Origin: Amarolinea sp964580725
GTDB lineage: Bacteria; Chloroflexota; Anaerolineae; SSC4; Amarolineaceae
Length of the DNA stretch: 64,000 nucleotides
NCBI GenBank assembly: GCA_964580725.1
Contig: CAZOLV010000005.1
Span: forward strand, 36,380-100,379
Direction: 5' to 3'
Shown: positions 60,989 through 64,000 of the stretch, in pieces
How the letters are laid out: every line of letters begins with the position of its first letter
Position numbering within the stretch: the first letter of the stretch is position 1
The notes under the pieces: generated by a model
What the model was told of the DNA's origin: nothing
Databases searched by the model: none
What the model saw: the letters and a program-made list of their open reading frames with translations, nothing else
Made by a program: the position numbers and the translations under genes

Positions 60989-62314
60989 CTACGCAGGCAG
61001 GTTAGCCACACGAGCGGGTCCTTGACTGAAACGATAGGAGAGATATAGCTCCAGGAGATACTTCACCGAATACACGGAAGCATACATGGCCACGGCGGCT
61101 TTCGATCCCAAATGCAAGGCTGCAACACCAAGCAGACTACCGATGATGGTAATGAAAAGCGTCGTCTGGATGATCAAATCCCACTTCTGTTTCTCGGCTA
61201 TGTAAAATGTGCTGCTCAGTGGGCTGGACACGAAGCGCAAGAAAAACATAATCGTCATGATCTGCGCATATTCACCGGCGACACGCCATTGTTCACCAAA
61301 CACGAAGCCAAACAAAAATGGGCCGAACGTAAGAATCACAGCACAAGGTATCACGGCTAACAATAGGAGGCGTTTGAAAGTCTTGCGGAACACCGCTACG
61401 CAATTCCCGTACTGATTGTAATCTTTGCTTGCGGCCTGTTTAAAGACGTCCCGAATGGACTCGGCCATCAGATTCATCGGCAGTCCGATCATGCGCATCG
61501 CCTGCGAGAAAAAGCCCAACGTTGCAATGCCAAAAAGGGATGAGATCAGAATCGAGGGAAACTGGCCGGCCGCTGACTCGACGAAACCGGAAGCAATCAG
61601 AAACCTGGGGAAGTTCTTATACCGCGCCGCCTGCTGCTTGATCGCCCGCCAGGTTGTCAGCGATGCAAGCTGTCTTTCTTCCTTCGAAATCTGCCAGACG
61701 AAGAGACCGGTGGTGATTGCCTGCCCAGCAATGGCGCCGGTGATCAAGCCTCCGCTGATGCCGGCCAGCCCCAGACCGACATTGGTACCAGCAGTTAGGG
61801 AACTCCGCAACACGCGATTCGTAGCCAGGCGCTTGAAGTTTTGGCGGCGATTGTTCCAGTAATTCAGCGCGGTGTACGTGCCGTTGAGAAATACCATCAC
61901 CGGCACGGCGTAGAGCCAGGGACCGATGGCTGCGTTGCCTAACCATCGTGTAATTTGAGTATTAAGACCGACTACACACCCAACTGCTAATAAAGTGAGG
62001 ATAAGCACAAAAATGCAGGACAGCACTAATAGACTGAATCCGTCCTCATCCCGTTCTGGAAGGATGATAGCCATTTCATACTTAGCGGACGAGACATTGA
62101 CCAAAATGGTAGTGATAGCCAGGAAGAGTGCGTAGACGCCAAAAATTTCCGGCGTGTACAGCCGAGTGAGGATCGGTGAAACCAAGAGACCGATAAGTTG
62201 TGCCAAAGTCGTACCGCTGAATAACACCAGCACATTACGACCGAAATCACCCTGCGGCAGCTTGGATTTGAGCGTGTGCAATAGCCTGCCCGCATGCAGT
62301 CTAGCGTCCAGCAT
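60989..62314 (-). CDS. wzx: Wzx-type flippase (MOP superfamily)
   Basis: 441 residues, 12 spans. FGRNVLVLFSGTTLAQLIGL and ILTRLYTPEIFGVYALFLAI are the family start; SSAKYEMAIILPERDEDGF, FFSQAMRMIGLPMNLMAESI follow. Exports undecaprenyl-linked repeats to the Wzy polymerase. The only flippase in the window. Confidence 0.9.
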   Translation of the reverse strand: MLDARLHAGRLLHTLKSKLPQGDFGRNVLVLFSGTTLAQLIGLLVSPILTRLYTPEIFGVYALFLAITTILVNVSSAKYEMAIILPERDEDGFSLLVLSCIFVLILTLLAVGCVVGLNTQITRWLGNAAIGPWLYAVPVMVFLNGTYTALNYWNNRRQNFKRLATNRVLRSSLTAGTNVGLGLAGISGGLITGAIAGQAITTGLFVWQISKEERQLASLTTWRAIKQQAARYKNFPRFLIASGFVESAAGQFPSILISSLFGIATLGFFSQAMRMIGLPMNLMAESIRDVFKQAASKDYNQYGNCVAVFRKTFKRLLLLAVIPCAVILTFGPFLFGFVFGEQWRVAGEYAQIMTIMFFLRFVSSPLSSTFYIAEKQKWDLIIQTTLFITIIGSLLGVAALHLGSKAAVAMYASVYSVKYLLELYLSYRFSQGPARVANLPA

Positions 62315-62316
62315 AC

Positions 62317-63417
62317 TCAGGCCAACTCTTTGATCGCATCTACGACTGTCTGAATCTGGTCCTCAGTCAACTCCGGGTACATCGGCAGAGATAAAACGTC
62401 GGCCGCTGCCTTTTCGGTGATCGGCAAGCGCACACTTCCATAGCCCTGCTTCAAGTACGCTGGCTGCCGATGCAAAGGCGTTGGATAATGTACGCCTGCC
62501 CCAATGCCTCGTGTCTTGAGATGTGCCAGCATCTCTTCGCGCCGTGATGTGCGAATCACATAGAGGTGGTATACATGTCGGACGTCGGGCAGTTCATAGG
62601 GCGTGACAACGTCACAGTCTGCTAACAACCAGCTATACAGCCTGGCATGGGCGCGCCGAGCCTCTGTCCAGGCCTCCAGGTGCGGCAGCTTAACCCCTAG
62701 AACGGCAGCTTGTAACGCATCCAGGCGCTCACCGTAACCGATCTCATCGTGTTCGTACTTGCTAATCCGCCCATGATCACGTAACTTACGCACTTTAGCG
62801 AGCAACGTCTCATCATTACCCGTCACCGCGCCGGCATCCCCGTATGCGCCCAGATTCTTGCCCGGATAGAAGCTAAAGCAGGCCAGATGCCCCAAAGCGC
62901 CGCAGCGCTTTCCCCGATATTCTGCGCCATGCGCCTGCGCAGCATCCTCGATCAGCCAAAGACTCCGGCGTTGCGCAATCTCCAACAAAGGGGCCATGTC
63001 AGCGGGTTGTCCGTAGAGATGCACCGGCAGAATGGCCCTGGTGTGCGGCGTGATGGCGTCCTCCACGCAGTTTGGGGCAAGTGTGTATGTCCGCGGATCA
63101 ATGTCCACAAAGACCGGGCGCGCTCCTACGTGCGAGATGGCCTCTGCCGTGGCGATGAACGTATGCGCAGTAGTAATGACCTCATCCCCTGGCCCAACAC
63201 CACACGCCAATAGCGAAAGGCTCAACGCTGCGGTGCCGGAAGCGATGCCCACGGCGCCTTTTGCGTCCACGTATCGGGCAAAAGCCGCCTCGAACTCGGC
63301 TACCTCCTGGCCCAAGATAAAACTGGTGTTGTCCAGCACCCTCTGAATCGCCGCATCTACCTCAAACTTGATGCTGGCATACTGCGCTTTGAGATCAACC
63401 AATGGAATCTGCATCAA
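62317..63417 (-). CDS. WbpE-like DegT/DnrJ/EryC1 aminotransferase
   Basis: 366 residues. IPLVDLKAQYASIKFEVDAA, ILGQEVAEFEAAFARYV, SGTAALSLSLLACGVGPGDE, PVHLYGQPADMAPL, and the PLP block CFSFYPGKNLGAYGDAGAV with Lys187. This is the WbpE/WlbC subtype that transaminates UDP-2-acetamido-3-keto-glucuronate, distinct from the PglE-type copies in the array. Shares ATGA with the next acyltransferase. Confidence 0.92.
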   Translation of the reverse strand: MMQIPLVDLKAQYASIKFEVDAAIQRVLDNTSFILGQEVAEFEAAFARYVDAKGAVGIASGTAALSLSLLACGVGPGDEVITTAHTFIATAEAISHVGARPVFVDIDPRTYTLAPNCVEDAITPHTRAILPVHLYGQPADMAPLLEIAQRRSLWLIEDAAQAHGAEYRGKRCGALGHLACFSFYPGKNLGAYGDAGAVTGNDETLLAKVRKLRDHGRISKYEHDEIGYGERLDALQAAVLGVKLPHLEAWTEARRAHARLYSWLLADCDVVTPYELPDVRHVYHLYVIRTSRREEMLAHLKTRGIGAGVHYPTPLHRQPAYLKQGYGSVRLPITEKAAADVLSLPMYPELTEDQIQTVVDAIKELA

Positions 63418-63969
63418 CGTTCATTCCTGTGGGGACTGAGCTCCGCCTGATAGGCGCGCAACTCGGAAACATCTTTGATGATACGCGCTGGGTTTCCAAC
63501 AACAACCTTCTCATCGGGGACGTCGTTCACCACCACGGCTCCAGCCCCCACCAGAGCATTACGGCCGATGGTGATGCCCGGCAAAAGCGTGGCATTGGCC
63601 CCGATCTTGGCGCCAGCGCACACATGCGGGCCTTTAAGAGTCCTCTTTGCGTCTGGGCTCAAGGGATAGAGCGCATTGGTAAATACGACGCATGGGCCGA
63701 TCCAGGCCCCTTCATCCAAGACGGAGTACTCTGGGATGAATACGTTGGAGTGGATACGCACGCGATCCGCGATCGTGACATGGTGCTCCACAACCGAGTG
63801 TGAACCGATGCTCACGTCATTTCCGATCGAGTTAGCTTCCCGGATCAAGACCCCATGCCCGGTTTGAAAGCGCCCGCCGATGCTATTCCCAGCATAGATA
63901 ACGGTGTAGGAACGTATGACGGCGTCGGGGCCAATGATGGTGCATTCGGCTGCACCCTCCCTTGTTCAT
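63414..63969 (-). CDS. Hexapeptide acyltransferase with likely start-proximal frameshift
   Basis: From TTG 63848 it reads 144 residues: IREANSIGNDVSIGSHSVVE, IPEYSVLDEGAWIGPCVVFT, IGRNALVGAGAVVVNDVP, VGNPARIIKDVS. Homology-like sequence continues upstream in frame (TIIGPDAVIRSYTVIYAGNS, FQTGHGV) with no start codon before a TGA at 63968. Removing one G from the run near 63960 would join it to ATG 63969 (MNKEGAAECTIIGPD). So the gene is either frameshifted or carries a sequence error. Confidence 0.75.
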
Positions 63970-64000
63970 CACAATCCCGACGGCAGAAACGGGAGCGTCG

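Overview
The window is a 64 kb piece of a GC-rich bacterial chromosome with one assembly gap (100 N at 15995-16094). Gene content fits a member of the Chloroflexota (Anaerolineae/Caldilineae type): Thr/Pro-rich spacers in a Wzz-like protein, many fused operons, a fused two-subunit 2-oxoacid:ferredoxin oxidoreductase and an extreme density of toxin-antitoxin (TA) genes. No rRNA, tRNA or marker gene is present, so the phylum is an inference. Nearly everything except 16.2-22.1 kb is on the minus strand.

Region 1 (1-15.8 kb, minus): a glycan locus with a secreted protein (cut by the left edge), a methyltransferase, WbpB-like and WbpD-like sugar-nucleotide genes, a FemAB-like acyltransferase, a NodB-like deacetylase, a multispan protein, an Alg13/Alg14-type glycosyltransferase pair, four GT4 glycosyltransferases, a Wzy-type polymerase and a Wzz-type chain-length protein. 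Most genes overlap by 4 bases (ATGA), as in one long operon.

Region 2 (16.2-25.1 kb): a decayed MNT/HEPN pair, a carbamoyltransferase, an orphan biotin carrier protein and korAB on the plus strand, then on the minus strand a CitE-like lyase, a MaoC-like hydratase and a UDP-sugar 6-dehydrogenase with its own good promoter.

Region 3 (25.3-42.4 kb, minus) is the unusual part. About a dozen TA modules (MazF, PIN/Phd, MNT/HEPN, TumE types, DUF3368/UPF0175, DUF5615/DUF433, DUF5674 and others) alternate with 14 full, mosaic or truncated copies of one PglE-type DegT/DnrJ/EryC1 aminotransferase gene. Every junction between neighbouring modules holds a piece of that gene. Four toxin genes or remnants end in a 4-base overlap with an aminotransferase start codon (three ATGA, one TTGA), and a fifth ends the same way against a sugar-transferase fragment. 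Three unrelated TA operons share one terminator-plus-promoter module. Short palindromic elements of about 24 bases have inserted into some copies and not others, and two copies share a 698-base block without a mismatch. A structured small RNA with a consensus promoter also lies here.

Region 4 (42.4-64 kb, minus): a second, long exopolysaccharide/O-antigen operon with FemAB/GNAT acyltransferases, a PLP enzyme, a PIG-L deacetylase, a PglC-like sugar transferase, several glycosyltransferases, two small-molecule kinases, a Wzy polymerase, hexapeptide acyltransferases, the amidotransferase trio WbpG/HisF/HisH, a Wzx flippase and a WbpE-like aminotransferase.

Together, the UDP-sugar dehydrogenase (23.6 kb), WbpB-like oxidoreductase (2.3 kb), WbpE-like aminotransferase (62.3 kb), WbpD-like acetyltransferase (3.3 kb) and WbpG/HisH/HisF (58.4-61 kb) cover most steps to a 2,3-diacetamido-uronic acid and its acetamidino derivative. 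A WbpI-like epimerase is not in the window. The PglE-type aminotransferase and PglC-like transferase suggest bacillosamine-type sugar chemistry as well.
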